Shown here: positions 29,095 to 38,029 of the stretch, piece after piece
Layout: the number at the start of each line of letters is the position of its first letter
How positions within the stretch are numbered: position 1 is the stretch's first letter
Source of the DNA: Leptospira broomii serovar Hurstbridge str. 5399
Lineage (GTDB): Bacteria > Spirochaetota > Leptospiria > Leptospirales > Leptospiraceae
Direction: 5' to 3'
Length of the DNA: 64,000 nt
Assembly (NCBI RefSeq): GCF_000243715.2
Contig: NZ_AHMO02000007.1
Span: 376,054 to 440,053 of the forward strand
Notes under the pieces: model-generated
The model's database searches: none
What the model saw: the letters and a program-made list of their open reading frames with translations, nothing else
What the model was told of the DNA's origin: nothing
Translations under genes and position numbers: made by a program

Positions 29095-29937
29095 TTGGAA
29101 CTCTGGCTGGACGAAGCGCTCGAACTAACGAACGGGCGCGCTCTCAAGATTAAAATAAAGGAATTCATACACAGTCGTAGGACTCCTTTCCAGAAGATAG
29201 ACGTATTCGAATCTCAGAGTTTTGGCCGTATGTTCACTCTTGACGGAGTGATTATGATGACCGAGGCAGACGAATTCGCTTATCATGAGATGATCGTCCA
29301 TGTTCCGATGCTGAGCCACCCCAATCCCGAAAAAGTCTTGGTGATCGGGGGCGGCGACGGCGGGACAGTACGAGAAGTTCTAAAGCACCCATCCGTAAAG
29401 GAAGTTCATCTGTGTGAAATCGATAAAGGGGTGGTGGACGTTTGCTACGAATACTTCCCTGCTATCGCTAACGCGATGAAGGACCCGAGGGTGAAGCATG
29501 CCTACGAAGACGGAGCTGAGTACGTCCAAGATTATAAGGAGTACTTCGACGTAATCTGTGTGGATTCTTCCGACCCTGTCGGTCCGGCGGAAGTTCTCTT
29601 TAAGCGACCTTTTTATGAAACCATGGCGGCTTCCTTAAAGCAGGGTGGGATTTGCACCACTCAGGGCGAAAGTTTTTACTATCACGGTAAGGTCATTAAG
29701 GAACTATTTCAATTCATTCCTCAAGTCTTCGATCATTGCGGTTACTATTTTACCGTGGTGCCCACGTATCCTTCCGGAATTATCGGCTTTACATACTGTT
29801 CCAAAGGACCGGACCCGTATAAGGTGGAACCGGATCCTAAGCGGGTCCCCAAAGGGTTGAAGTATTACTCTGCAGAAATGCATAAGGCGGCGTTTATGCT
29901 TCCTCCATTTGCTCAGGAATATATCGTGCGTAAGTAG
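29095..29937 (+). CDS. speE: Spermidine synthase
   Basis: The 280-residue protein starts with TTG and has AGGAGG four bases upstream. Family motifs are intact: the AdoMet-binding VIGGGDGGTVREVL, acidic residue in LCEIDKGVV, EDGAEYV, and the catalytic DSSDPVGPAEVLF loop. It transfers aminopropyl from decarboxylated AdoMet to putrescine or a similar amine. It is nine bases after the SET-AdoMetDC fusion gene and four bases before pyrF, so the four genes form a tight operon. Confidence 0.96.
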   Translation: MELWLDEALELTNGRALKIKIKEFIHSRRTPFQKIDVFESQSFGRMFTLDGVIMMTEADEFAYHEMIVHVPMLSHPNPEKVLVIGGGDGGTVREVLKHPSVKEVHLCEIDKGVVDVCYEYFPAIANAMKDPRVKHAYEDGAEYVQDYKEYFDVICVDSSDPVGPAEVLFKRPFYETMAASLKQGGICTTQGESFYYHGKVIKELFQFIPQVFDHCGYYFTVVPTYPSGIIGFTYCSKGPDPYKVEPDPKRVPKGLKYYSAEMHKAAFMLPPFAQEYIVRK

Positions 29938-29940
29938 GCC

Positions 29941-30753
29941 TTGGATTTTCATTCTAAATTTATTCGACGGAGAGAGGAACTAGGCTCTCTCTTATGCGTA
30001 GGGATCGATCCCGATATCTCTAAACTCCCGCCTTCATTGGAAGGACATTATGAAAAACTGTTCTTGTTCTCTCGGGAAATCGTTGATGCCACTGCGGACT
30101 TCGCAGTCGCGTACAAACCGAATATCGCTTTTTTCGAAGCATTCGGTTCCCAAGGAATCGCCCAGTTCGAAAAACTGATCCGACACATTAAAATTCATTA
30201 TCCGGGAATTCCGATCGTTGCGGATGCGAAGCGTGGAGATTTGGATAATACCGCTAGGCAATATGCGAAATTCTTTTTCAAAGAATTGGGAGTAGATTCT
30301 TTAACTTTATCCCCGTACATGGGCGCAGATACCATTCAACCGTTTCTGGAAGACTCTTCCAAGTTGGTATTTCTACTCTGCTTGACTTCCAATCCGGACT
30401 CGTCTCAGCTTCAGAAAAAAACCTTTTCCGAAACGGGAAGAACTTTGTATAAAGAAGTCGCAGCGTTAAGCGAAACATTTTCCACAAGAAACGTGGGCCT
30501 GGTCGTGGGTGCGACTCATCCGAGCGAATTGGGCGAGCTTAGGACCTTGCATCCGGATCGGATGTTTCTGATTCCCGGATACGGAGCTCAAGGCGCTTCT
30601 TTGGAGGATGTGATCGCGGTCTGCGGGGAAGATTCGCTTATTAATTCTTCTCGAAGTATTATTTTCGCGTCTTCCGGACCCGATTTTGCGGAAGCCGCTC
30701 GAAAGTCGGCCGAATCTATCACCATTCAGATGAAGAAACTTCTTTCTTTTTAA
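29941..30753 (+). CDS. pyrF: Orotidine 5'-phosphate decarboxylase
   Basis: The 270-residue protein starts with TTG and belongs to the type 2 (longer) OMP decarboxylase group. It has CVGIDPD near the N-terminus, the catalytic DAKRGDLDNTA, SPYMGADTI, and the phosphate-binding region PGYGAQG. It converts OMP to UMP in the last step of pyrimidine synthesis. It directly follows speE by three bases and is probably co-transcribed. Confidence 0.95.
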   Translation: MDFHSKFIRRREELGSLLCVGIDPDISKLPPSLEGHYEKLFLFSREIVDATADFAVAYKPNIAFFEAFGSQGIAQFEKLIRHIKIHYPGIPIVADAKRGDLDNTARQYAKFFFKELGVDSLTLSPYMGADTIQPFLEDSSKLVFLLCLTSNPDSSQLQKKTFSETGRTLYKEVAALSETFSTRNVGLVVGATHPSELGELRTLHPDRMFLIPGYGAQGASLEDVIAVCGEDSLINSSRSIIFASSGPDFAEAARKSAESITIQMKKLLSF

Positions 30754-30860
30754 CTTCGCTTTTCGCGATAAACGGAAATAGGCCCGATCGAGTTTAATAG
30801 ATGTATAAAATTTTAATATAGATTCTTATGCTTTAATCGCAACGGACTTTATACGATCGG

Positions 30861-31322
30861 ATGGACTTTGATTTTTTGCAGATAGGTACCGAGTTACTTG
30901 TTCGATTCGGCGGGCCTGGATTGATGTTGATTTCTTTTGCGGCAGCGACTCTTTTGCCGTTCAGTTCCGAAGCGGCTTTGGCTGTGGCAATCCTTTCAGG
31001 AATGTCTCCGGAACAGGCTGTTTTTTGGGCCTCCATCGGAAATTGTAGTGCCTGCTGCTTTAATTACGGATTAGGTTATTGGTTTCGTAACGGAGTGGAG
31101 ATTAAAATAGCGAAATCCAAGACGTACTCCCACTGGGCAGCGGTAATGAAAAGGCGGGGAATTCCCGTTTTATTTCTGTCCTTCTTGCCGATTATCGGCG
31201 ATCCAATTACTGTTTTGAGCGGTTTCCTTCATCAACGACTCGCCATTTTTGTTCCCTTAGTATTCTCTCTTCGAATTTTAAGATATGTCGTTCTTGCTTT
31301 CGGGTTTTTGTCTCAGGGTTGA
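30861..31322 (+). CDS. YqaA-type DedA/VTT small membrane protein
   Basis: The 153-residue protein has four to five hydrophobic segments. The motif LPFSSEAALAVAI and a later FLPIIGDPITVLSGF are typical of YqaA, a short member of the DedA/SNARE-associated (VTT) family. DedA proteins are proposed lipid scramblases/flippases (undecaprenyl phosphate or phospholipids). Its ribosome-binding site is weak. It precedes the lipid operon by 130 bases. Confidence 0.82.
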   Translation: MDFDFLQIGTELLVRFGGPGLMLISFAAATLLPFSSEAALAVAILSGMSPEQAVFWASIGNCSACCFNYGLGYWFRNGVEIKIAKSKTYSHWAAVMKRRGIPVLFLSFLPIIGDPITVLSGFLHQRLAIFVPLVFSLRILRYVVLAFGFLSQG

Positions 31323-31453
31323 ACGTTCGATTATTCGGTTTGAGAAGCCTTAGTTGCCTCTAACTTTTTTCTCTCAGGCATCGAAGTTATTTTTTTTTCC
31401 GACAAGGAAGCCATCTCGATCCGTCTATAAGGAAATATTTTTCGGAGAATTAC

Positions 31454-32791
31454 TTGAAGCAATCTGCTCCCAGGAAAAGGACCACTTCTAGAACGTCTTT
31501 CCAGCGTTCAAAGACCGGCAGTTCGAAACCGAAGTTGGCCATAATTGGAAGCGGAGTCGCCGGATTGGGTTGCGCTCATTTTTTGAAAGATGAGTTTCGG
31601 CTCACAATATTCGAAAAGGGGGATTATATAGGAGGCCATTCGAATACCGTTATGGTGGACGAAGACGGGAACTCGATACCGATTGATACCGGTTTTATAG
31701 TTTTTAATCACGTTACGTATCCGAACTTGAAACGCTTATTCGAGGATCTTAATGTTCCGACGAAAAAAACGAGCATGTCTTTTAGTGTGCAACACGTACC
31801 CGAGAAGTTGGAATTTTGCGGATCTGGATTGAACGGGTTGTTCGCTCAGCGAAAGAATTTAATCAATTTTCGTTTTCTTCGCTTATTGTTAAACATTAAT
31901 CGATTCAATTTGGAGGCCCCCGCGATTCTGGACGATCCGAAATACATGGATTATTCCCTGGATCGATACATTCGCGAAGAGGGATATCATCCCGATATAC
32001 TACGATACTATTTGGTTCCTATGAGTTCGGCAGTCTGGTCCACACCGCAGGAAAGGATGCTGGAGTTCCCCGCGTATTCGTTAGTCAGATTCTTTCTCAA
32101 TCACGGATTTCTCGGATTGAATACGCAGCATCAATGGTATACGGTCGACGGGGGATCGAAGGAATATGTAAAGCGATTAACGGCACCGATTAAAGAAGCT
32201 TTCAGATTAGAAACACCCGTACTCGGTGTGGAACCCGCAACAGGAGGAAAAGTAAAGGTCTCTCTCAAAGGTGGAAAAACGGAAATCTTCGATAAAGTGA
32301 TTTTAGCATCCCATGGGGATACTTCTTTAAAGTTGCTCAAGAAACCCACCTCGCTTCAGAAAGAACTTCTTTCCCAATTTTCATATCAAAAGAATATTGC
32401 GACTCTCCACACCGACGATTCCGTAATGCCCAAAACGAAATCTACTTGGTCGTCCTGGAATTATAGGATGGATAGAGTCGATGGATCGATATGTCCTCAT
32501 ACGATTTACTGGATGAACAGTTTGCAGGAAGTATCTAAAAAAAAGAACTATTACGTATCGATTGGCGATCCGGGTAAAGTAATTCCAAAAAAGATCATTC
32601 GGGAAATAGAATACGAACACCCCTTATTTCACGTAGGATCGCTGAAAGCACAACAGAGGCTTTCGACATTGAACGAAGACGGCCCTATCTACTTTTGCGG
32701 GAGTTATTTTAGATACGGGTTTCACGAAGACGCTTTTTGGTCCGCCAAGATCTTGTCAGAGACTTTACTAGGCAGGAAGATATGGGCTTGA
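31454..32791 (+). CDS. FAD-dependent oxidoreductase (COG2907-type)
   Basis: The 445-residue protein starts with TTG, with CGGAGA seven bases upstream. After a basic serine-rich leader, the Rossmann motif GSGVAGLGCAHFL (about residues 32-44) and a GGHSNTV continuation bind FAD. The rest matches the COG2907 NAD/FAD-binding proteins, related to amine oxidases and carotenoid desaturases. In other bacteria this family sits beside DUF1365 and cyclopropane-fatty-acid-synthase-like genes, as here. Related operons act on fatty acids (cyclopropane or furan fatty acid formation). It overlaps the DUF1365 gene by seven bases. Confidence 0.85.
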   Translation: MKQSAPRKRTTSRTSFQRSKTGSSKPKLAIIGSGVAGLGCAHFLKDEFRLTIFEKGDYIGGHSNTVMVDEDGNSIPIDTGFIVFNHVTYPNLKRLFEDLNVPTKKTSMSFSVQHVPEKLEFCGSGLNGLFAQRKNLINFRFLRLLLNINRFNLEAPAILDDPKYMDYSLDRYIREEGYHPDILRYYLVPMSSAVWSTPQERMLEFPAYSLVRFFLNHGFLGLNTQHQWYTVDGGSKEYVKRLTAPIKEAFRLETPVLGVEPATGGKVKVSLKGGKTEIFDKVILASHGDTSLKLLKKPTSLQKELLSQFSYQKNIATLHTDDSVMPKTKSTWSSWNYRMDRVDGSICPHTIYWMNSLQEVSKKKNYYVSIGDPGKVIPKKIIREIEYEHPLFHVGSLKAQQRLSTLNEDGPIYFCGSYFRYGFHEDAFWSAKILSETLLGRKIWA

Positions 32792-33564
32792 ATTCCAAAA
32801 TAATCGAAGCAAAAGTGATGCACGATCGCCGTATTCCAAAGCGAAACCGTTTTCGTTACGGAATTTTTACCTTTCAGATCGACTTGGACGAATTAGATTT
32901 GCTGAATCAGTCGTTTCGGCTCATAGGGAGAAATAACCGACGCCTCTTCGCGTTTCGGGATGCCGATCATATGGATTTTGGAAAGGCGGGAATTAAGGAG
33001 AATTTTTTAGAGTACGTAAGTCGGGCAGGGGTCAAAGAGAAGGTAGGCAGAGTCACGCTAGTCACGAATCTGCGAATTCTAGGCTATACGTTTAATCCGG
33101 TTTCGTTTTACTTTGCGGAAGATGAATTCGGTCGACCGCTTTGTAGCGTTGCGGAAGTAGGAAATACTTTCGGAGAAATGAAACATTACTTTTTGGGAAA
33201 GGAAACTCTGGATGCCCGAGGTTTCCGGAGACAAGAAGGAAAGTTTTTTTACGTTTCCCCGTTCATAAGTCTTGACTCCGTTTTCGATTTTCGACTCAAT
33301 CCGCCGGCGGATGATCGATTGAACATTCGGATCGATGCTCTCGAAAAAGGCGAGACCATAATGATGACGACCTATACCGGAAAGGCAAGGAGATTGACCG
33401 ACCTAGGATTACTTTGGATGTTTTTCAAATATCCGTTCGTTACGTTTAAGGTAATAAGTTTGATTCACTGGCAGGCGCTCAAACTTTACTTAAACAAAAT
33501 TCCGTTCATTCGAAAAAATGAAAACATCGATCTGCAGATAGGAGTTCATCTTGGAAAGCGATAA
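32785..33564 (+). CDS. DUF1365 family protein
   Basis: From the ATG at 32785 the protein is 259 residues. It begins with the family signature (KVMHDRRIPKRNRFRYGIFTFQIDLDE) and continues with NLRILGYTFNPVSFYF and a VGNTFGE segment, which are DUF1365 hallmarks. The biochemical role is not established; its constant association with FAD oxidoreductases and Cfa-like enzymes points to fatty-acyl modification. It overlaps the FAD gene before it and the Cfa-like gene after it by 14 bases. Confidence 0.85.
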   Translation, partial: GLNSKIIEAKVMHDRRIPKRNRFRYGIFTFQIDLDELDLLNQSFRLIGRNNRRLFAFRDADHMDFGKAGIKENFLEYVSRAGVKEKVGRVTLVTNLRILGYTFNPVSFYFAEDEFGRPLCSVAEVGNTFGEMKHYFLGKETLDARGFRRQEGKFFYVSPFISLDSVFDFRLNPPADDRLNIRIDALEKGETIMMTTYTGKARRLTDLGLLWMFFKYPFVTFKVISLIHWQALKLYLNKIPFIRKNENIDLQIGVHLGKR

Positions 33565-34849
33565 TTTCGTTAAGGTTGAACCTTTGGAATCCGGCGCCTC
33601 GTTCGGCGTAGAGGGATACGGATTTTATAGAAGGATTTTTTTTGGAGCTTTATCCGGAATGAATAAAGGATCCCTTCGAATTCTATTCCCGAACGGAGGA
33701 CAGACTTATCTCGGAGATCCGAATTCGACCGTTTCTTCAGAATTCCATCATGCGTTGATCCAGGTAAAAAATCCCGTGTTCTTTAAAAAGCTGGTTCTTT
33801 ACGGAGATATTGGATTGGCGGAATCCTATATGGACGGCGATTGGGATACTGATGATATTCGAGCGATTATCTGCTGGTTTCTTCTAAACATCGATAGTAC
33901 TCCCTCCATTAGCGGTTCTAATAAGAGTTTTTTTCATTTAACGTTGATGAATATAGGAAATAGGCTCCTTCATCTTTTTAGGGCCAATTCCCTCCGCGGT
34001 AGTAAAAAAAATATCCTGGAACACTATGACCTCGGAAATGATTTCTATAAGAAATTTCTGGATTCTACGATGACGTATTCCTGTGCCTATTTTAAGGAAT
34101 CTGGAATGACATTGGCCGACGCTCAAACAGCCAAAATCAAGCGACTTTGTAAAAAATTGAGGCTGGAGCCTAACGACCATATTCTGGAAATTGGAACCGG
34201 ATGGGCAGAATTTTCGACATATGTGGCTAAGAATTACGGATGCAGAGTGACTTCTTACACGATTTCCGAGGAACAGTTCAAGTTTGCGACTGAGAAAATT
34301 CGATCCATGGGACTTGAAGATAAAATCGAAGTTATACTAAAAGACTATCGACTTGTGGAAGGCACCTACGATAAGATTGTCACTGTGGAAATGCTTGAAG
34401 CTGTCGGACACGAATACTTTGAGGACTTTTTTTCGATGTGCAATAGGGTTTTAAAAAAAGACGGTTTGATGGTTCACCAAATCATTACCTGTCCCGATTC
34501 CCGCTATGAATCCTTCCGTAAAGGAATCGATTTTATACAAAAGCATATCTTCCCGGGTTCTTTGATCCCTTCGATTGCCAGAATCAATCAAGCGATTAAT
34601 CGCACTAGCGATATGTTTCTCCATGAAATAGAAGATATCGGAAGAAACTATGATCGCACTCTTTTATCTTGGTTGCAGAGTTTTGAAAGTAATCTTTTGG
34701 GAATTCGTGAATTGGGCCACGATGAAACTTTTATTCGAAAGTGGAGATACTATTTCTCATATTGTGCGGCAGCATTTCATATGCGTAATATCAGTGTTGT
34801 ACAAGCGGTATACACTAGACCGAACAATCTCAAGCTAAATCGCGCGTGA
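33551..34849 (+). CDS. Cyclopropane-fatty-acyl-phospholipid synthase-like methyltransferase
   Basis: The 432-residue protein starts with TTG (GGAG six bases upstream). An N-terminal domain (about residues 30-140) of the Cfa type binds membrane lipid. The catalytic domain has YDLGNDFYKKFLDSTMTYSCAYF (residues about 157-179), AdoMet motif LEIGTGWAEFSTYVA and the catalytic-region motif VEMLEAVGHEYF. Cfa adds a methylene from AdoMet to a membrane phospholipid double bond. It overlaps the DUF1365 gene before it and the DUF2062 gene after it. Another Cfa-like gene lies 1.4 kb downstream. Confidence 0.9.
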   Translation: MESDNFVKVEPLESGASFGVEGYGFYRRIFFGALSGMNKGSLRILFPNGGQTYLGDPNSTVSSEFHHALIQVKNPVFFKKLVLYGDIGLAESYMDGDWDTDDIRAIICWFLLNIDSTPSISGSNKSFFHLTLMNIGNRLLHLFRANSLRGSKKNILEHYDLGNDFYKKFLDSTMTYSCAYFKESGMTLADAQTAKIKRLCKKLRLEPNDHILEIGTGWAEFSTYVAKNYGCRVTSYTISEEQFKFATEKIRSMGLEDKIEVILKDYRLVEGTYDKIVTVEMLEAVGHEYFEDFFSMCNRVLKKDGLMVHQIITCPDSRYESFRKGIDFIQKHIFPGSLIPSIARINQAINRTSDMFLHEIEDIGRNYDRTLLSWLQSFESNLLGIRELGHDETFIRKWRYYFSYCAAAFHMRNISVVQAVYTRPNNLKLNRA

Positions 34850-35349
34850 CTGAATCCGAACTTCCAAAGTCCCGGCAAAAGACGTCCTTCGTACAAAAAA
34901 CGAAGGACGTTATTATAAAAGAACTTAAAACGGGGACAACTCCCGAGAAAATAGCATTGTCCTTGGCGTTAGGGGCCGGGATAGGCGTGTTCCCTCTGAT
35001 CGGGACCACTATGGCACTTTGTGCCTTACTGGGTTTTCTCCTAAGGTTAAACCCGGTTTCCGTTCAAATTGCAAATTATCTAATGTATCCTTTCCAGATA
35101 CTTTTCTTGATTCCGTTTCTTGAATTGGGAGCGCGAATCTCCGGCAAAGAGTTGGATTTGGGTTGGGCTTATAGATTTGTTGACGGAGATGCTTCTCAAC
35201 TATGGGAAGGTTTATCTGATTCCGCGATTTATGCCGTAGTCGGTTGGGGCTCGGTCGTGCCTCTACTCGCTATCACTTCGTACTTCGTTCTTTTGCCGAT
35301 CGTAAAAAAAATCAATCAGCTCGTTCGTAAAGATTCCGCGAAAAGTTGA
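34846..35349 (+). CDS. DUF2062 membrane protein
   Basis: The 167-residue protein starts at GTG, overlapping the Cfa-like stop by four bases (GTGA). It has the DUF2062 pattern: a charged N-terminal helix, then TPEKIALSLALGAGIGVFPLIGTT and LNPVSVQIANYLMYPFQI, with about three membrane segments. DUF2062 has no settled function; its place in a lipid operon suggests a membrane-associated accessory role. Confidence 0.78.
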   Translation: MTESELPKSRQKTSFVQKTKDVIIKELKTGTTPEKIALSLALGAGIGVFPLIGTTMALCALLGFLLRLNPVSVQIANYLMYPFQILFLIPFLELGARISGKELDLGWAYRFVDGDASQLWEGLSDSAIYAVVGWGSVVPLLAITSYFVLLPIVKKINQLVRKDSAKS

Positions 35350-36158
35350 ACGGACAGGAGAATTTTGTGTACGAAAATGCCTTATTCTTAATATTCACTG
35401 CCTGGGCAGTTGTGATTGCTCTGATGAGTTTTCTTTGGCTACTCGGGAAAGCGCTTCGCAATTATTCGATCGTAGATATGGGTTGGGGACTTTGCATTTC
35501 CACCGCCGCAATTATTTATTTTGTGCTTGGAGACGGGTATCCGGTGCGGAAAGCAATTTTTGCGTTCATGGCTACCGTATGGGGTTGGAGACTTTCTTAT
35601 TTTATATTAGTTACGCGCGTTCTTACCGGCCATGAGGATCGGAGATATACCGCTTTCAGAACGGAATATGGAGAGAAGGTCGATCGGAAATTTTTTACGA
35701 ACGTTTTTCAATTTCAGGGAGCCCTAGGGACCGCTCTTAGTCTTCCTTTCATTTTCCCGGCCTTAAACGCTTCTATGACAATCCATCCTTTGGAAATTTT
35801 CGGACTAGGGTTTTTTGCGGTTAGTGTATTGGGAGAATCGATTGCGGATTCTCAATTGGCCGACTTCAAGCTGAATCCATTAAATCGAGGGAAGGTTTGC
35901 GACACCGGACTTTGGAAGTATAGCAGACATCCCAATTATTTTTTCGAATGGTTGGTTTGGGTATCTTTCGGGTTAGTTTCCCTTGCATCTCCTTGGGGCT
36001 GGATCGGTTTATTATCTCCTATAGTCATGTTCCTGCTGCTGACTCAAGTTACCGGAATTCCTTTAAACGAAGAAGGGCAATTGAAATCGAAGGGTCATGC
36101 GTACCGGGAATACCAGGAAAAAACCAGCTCCTTCTTTCCTTGGTTCCCCAAGAAGTAA
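35346..36158 (+). CDS. DUF1295 membrane reductase/methyltransferase-like protein
   Basis: The 270-residue protein starts with TTG, overlapping the DUF2062 stop. It has about six membrane segments and the DUF1295/steroid-5-alpha-reductase-like C-terminal motif TGLWKYSRHPNYFFEWLVW, where R-H-P-N-Y forms the NADPH or AdoMet-site signature of this superfamily. A role in saturation or methylation of an acyl chain is inferred. It follows a Cfa-like enzyme, as in many known fatty-acid-modification operons. Confidence 0.85.
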   Translation: MNGQENFVYENALFLIFTAWAVVIALMSFLWLLGKALRNYSIVDMGWGLCISTAAIIYFVLGDGYPVRKAIFAFMATVWGWRLSYFILVTRVLTGHEDRRYTAFRTEYGEKVDRKFFTNVFQFQGALGTALSLPFIFPALNASMTIHPLEIFGLGFFAVSVLGESIADSQLADFKLNPLNRGKVCDTGLWKYSRHPNYFFEWLVWVSFGLVSLASPWGWIGLLSPIVMFLLLTQVTGIPLNEEGQLKSKGHAYREYQEKTSSFFPWFPKK

Positions 36159-36192
36159 AAATAAGTTTGCGGGGAGGTGTCGATTTATTTTA

Positions 36193-36208
36193 TGCGGGAA
36201 CTCCTACA
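36193..36208. repeat. Copy of a dispersed short palindrome
   Basis: The 16-mer TGCGGGAACTCCTACA differs by a few bases from the palindrome TGTAGGAGGTCCTACA at 15508 and from the copies near 40882-40920. It lies in the 89-base gap between the DUF1295 and second Cfa-like genes. Confidence 0.45.
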
Positions 36209-36247
36209 TGTCGTTCGATCATCATTACATGCAGAAGGAATTAACGA

Positions 36248-37279
36248 ATGAACTTCCTATATGACTTAATGGAGCGGGACGTATTTCCGGACTGGTTGAT
36301 TCGGTTTCGAATTCGCCAGCTTTTGCGATTACGATTACGCCAAGAGAATCGAGGGACTTTCGAAAAGAATCAAGAACATTTAATGGAATATATTCGGACT
36401 CTTAAAACTTCTCCGATAGCGGTTCATACGAAATCGGCTAACGAACAACATTACGAAGTTCCTGCCGATTTTTTTAAGTTAGTCATGGGAAAGCATATGA
36501 AATACAGTTCGGGATATTGGGTGTCTCCGACTGTGGGAATCGACGAGTCGGAGCGGACGATGCTTCAGTTGACCTGTGACCGCGCTGATTTATCGGACGG
36601 AATGAGCGTTTTAGATTTAGGTTGCGGATGGGGATCACTTTCTCTTTACATTGCCGAGAAATATCCGAAATGCAAAGTCACAGGGGTTTCTAATTCCAAA
36701 AGCCAAAAGATCTTCATCGACGGAGAGGCCAAGAAGAAAGGATTGAGCAACCTTACGATTTTGACTATGGATATGAATGTATTTAAGACTTCCATAAAGT
36801 TCGATCGTATCCTTTCCGTCGAAATGCTCGAACATATGAAAAACTACGAAGTCTTGTTTGAGAGATTGGCCGGATTTCTAAAACCTAAAGGATTATTCTT
36901 CGTACATATATTCACTCATAAGGACTATGCGTATCCTTTCGAGGTTGTGGATGATACCGATTGGATGGCGAAATATTTTTTTACGGGCGGCCAAATGCCG
37001 TCTCATAATCTGCTTTTACATTTCCAAAAGGATTTCTTGATAGAGGATCAATGGGTTGTTAACGGAACTCATTACGGGCTTACATCGGAAGCCTGGTTGT
37101 CCAATATGTATTTACATCGGAATGAGATACTCCGTATTTTAGGCGATACCTACGGCTCCGATCAAGCCGTTAAGTGGTTCGTTTACTGGAAAGTGTTCTT
37201 TATGGCCTGTGCGGAATTATGGAAATATCGAGGAGGCGAAGAATGGATCGTCTCCCATTATCTATTCAAGAAAGCTTAA
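36248..37279 (+). CDS. Second Cfa/CNMT-like AdoMet methyltransferase
   Basis: The 343-residue protein (AAGGA seven bases before ATG) has QHYEVPADFFKLVMGKHMKYSSGYW, AdoMet motif LDLGCGWGSLSLYIA, and the late GGQMPSHNLLLHFQKDF and NGTHY motifs. Together these fit the coclaurine-N-methyltransferase-like branch of the Cfa superfamily rather than classical Cfa. It lacks the N-terminal lipid-binding domain of the first Cfa-like protein. In Rhodobacter a related branch methylates an unsaturated fatty acid on the way to furan fatty acids. The same role here is only a hypothesis from the gene set. Confidence 0.85.
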   Translation: MNFLYDLMERDVFPDWLIRFRIRQLLRLRLRQENRGTFEKNQEHLMEYIRTLKTSPIAVHTKSANEQHYEVPADFFKLVMGKHMKYSSGYWVSPTVGIDESERTMLQLTCDRADLSDGMSVLDLGCGWGSLSLYIAEKYPKCKVTGVSNSKSQKIFIDGEAKKKGLSNLTILTMDMNVFKTSIKFDRILSVEMLEHMKNYEVLFERLAGFLKPKGLFFVHIFTHKDYAYPFEVVDDTDWMAKYFFTGGQMPSHNLLLHFQKDFLIEDQWVVNGTHYGLTSEAWLSNMYLHRNEILRILGDTYGSDQAVKWFVYWKVFFMACAELWKYRGGEEWIVSHYLFKKA

Positions 37280-37320
37280 TTTTCTCATACTGTTTCAGTT
37301 TAAGCGCTCTTTTGATTCGA

Positions 37321-37941
37321 TCAGGCTTTCATACCTGTGTATAGGAAGAAAATCAAATCTTTCGTTATCTTCCTTGCTTTACGCAATTCTACCGAGCGAA
37401 ACATGACTTGCTTTCCCGATAAAAGTACCGCGATTCCATGCACCATGGTCCAGGCTGCGATGGCGGATTTTTCGACGTTAGGCGTTTTGATGATCCCGGC
37501 CGTTTCGCAAGCTTGGATGATCTCTACGATGATCTTAAAGGAATCATCCTCCATCTTGACGAGAGATTCGTATTTTAAATGACTTTCGATCTGATTCCCA
37601 TACATGATTCTAAACAAATCCTGATGCTCCAGGGCGAATTCTACGTAGGAAACTCCAGCCTCTCTAAAAAGTAAGAGCGGATTTGTTCGGTATCTCCACT
37701 GAATTTTTCGCTGACGCTCTGAAAGTAATTTAAAACCTTCTTCCGCGATATCGGCGTAAAGGGATTCTAGATCGCTATAATGCCTATAGGGAGCGGATTG
37801 GCTGACTCCGGCGAGCATCGCAGCCTTACGGAGACTTAGCGCTTTATAGCCTTCTTCTTTTAGAATGCGGATCGAGGCGTCCAAAAGAGCACGTTTTAGA
37901 TCGCCGTGGTGATAAGAATTTTTGTCGGGTGCGTTTTTCAT
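37321..37941 (-). CDS. TetR family transcriptional regulator (WHG-type C-terminus)
   Basis: The 206-residue protein starts with a TetR helix-turn-helix (DLKRALLDASIRILKEEGYKALSLRKAAMLAGVSQSAPYRHYSDLESLYADIAEEGF, about residues 14-68). The C-terminal domain contains TMVHGIAVLLSG, the WHG/TetR_C_33-like signature. It is divergent from a CrtI-like oxidoreductase and convergent with the lipid operon. Three copies of an 18-bp motif fill the 88 bases between it and the oxidoreductase and are its likely operators. Confidence 0.92.
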   Translation of the reverse strand: MKNAPDKNSYHHGDLKRALLDASIRILKEEGYKALSLRKAAMLAGVSQSAPYRHYSDLESLYADIAEEGFKLLSERQRKIQWRYRTNPLLLFREAGVSYVEFALEHQDLFRIMYGNQIESHLKYESLVKMEDDSFKIIVEIIQACETAGIIKTPNVEKSAIAAWTMVHGIAVLLSGKQVMFRSVELRKARKITKDLIFFLYTGMKA

Positions 37942-37942
37942 G

Positions 37943-38003
37943 TTGACATCTATTACATTGTTGACAAGTATTACATTTGTTCAGTCAATGTAATAACTGT
38001 TAA
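37943..38003. promoter_or_regulatory. Three-copy 18-bp operator array
   Basis: TTGACATCTATTACATTG (37943-37960) and TTGACAAGTATTACATTT (37961-37978) are adjacent direct repeats, 15 of 18 identical. A third copy lies inverted at 37986-38003 (reverse complement TTAACAGTTATTACATTG). The second and third form a TATTACATT/AATGTAATA palindrome. TTGACA in each copy could also serve as a -35 box, so regulator and polymerase would compete. Binding by the adjacent TetR protein is inferred. Confidence 0.65.
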
Positions 38004-38029
38004 CATTGAAGAACGAGAGGGTTTTGTCA

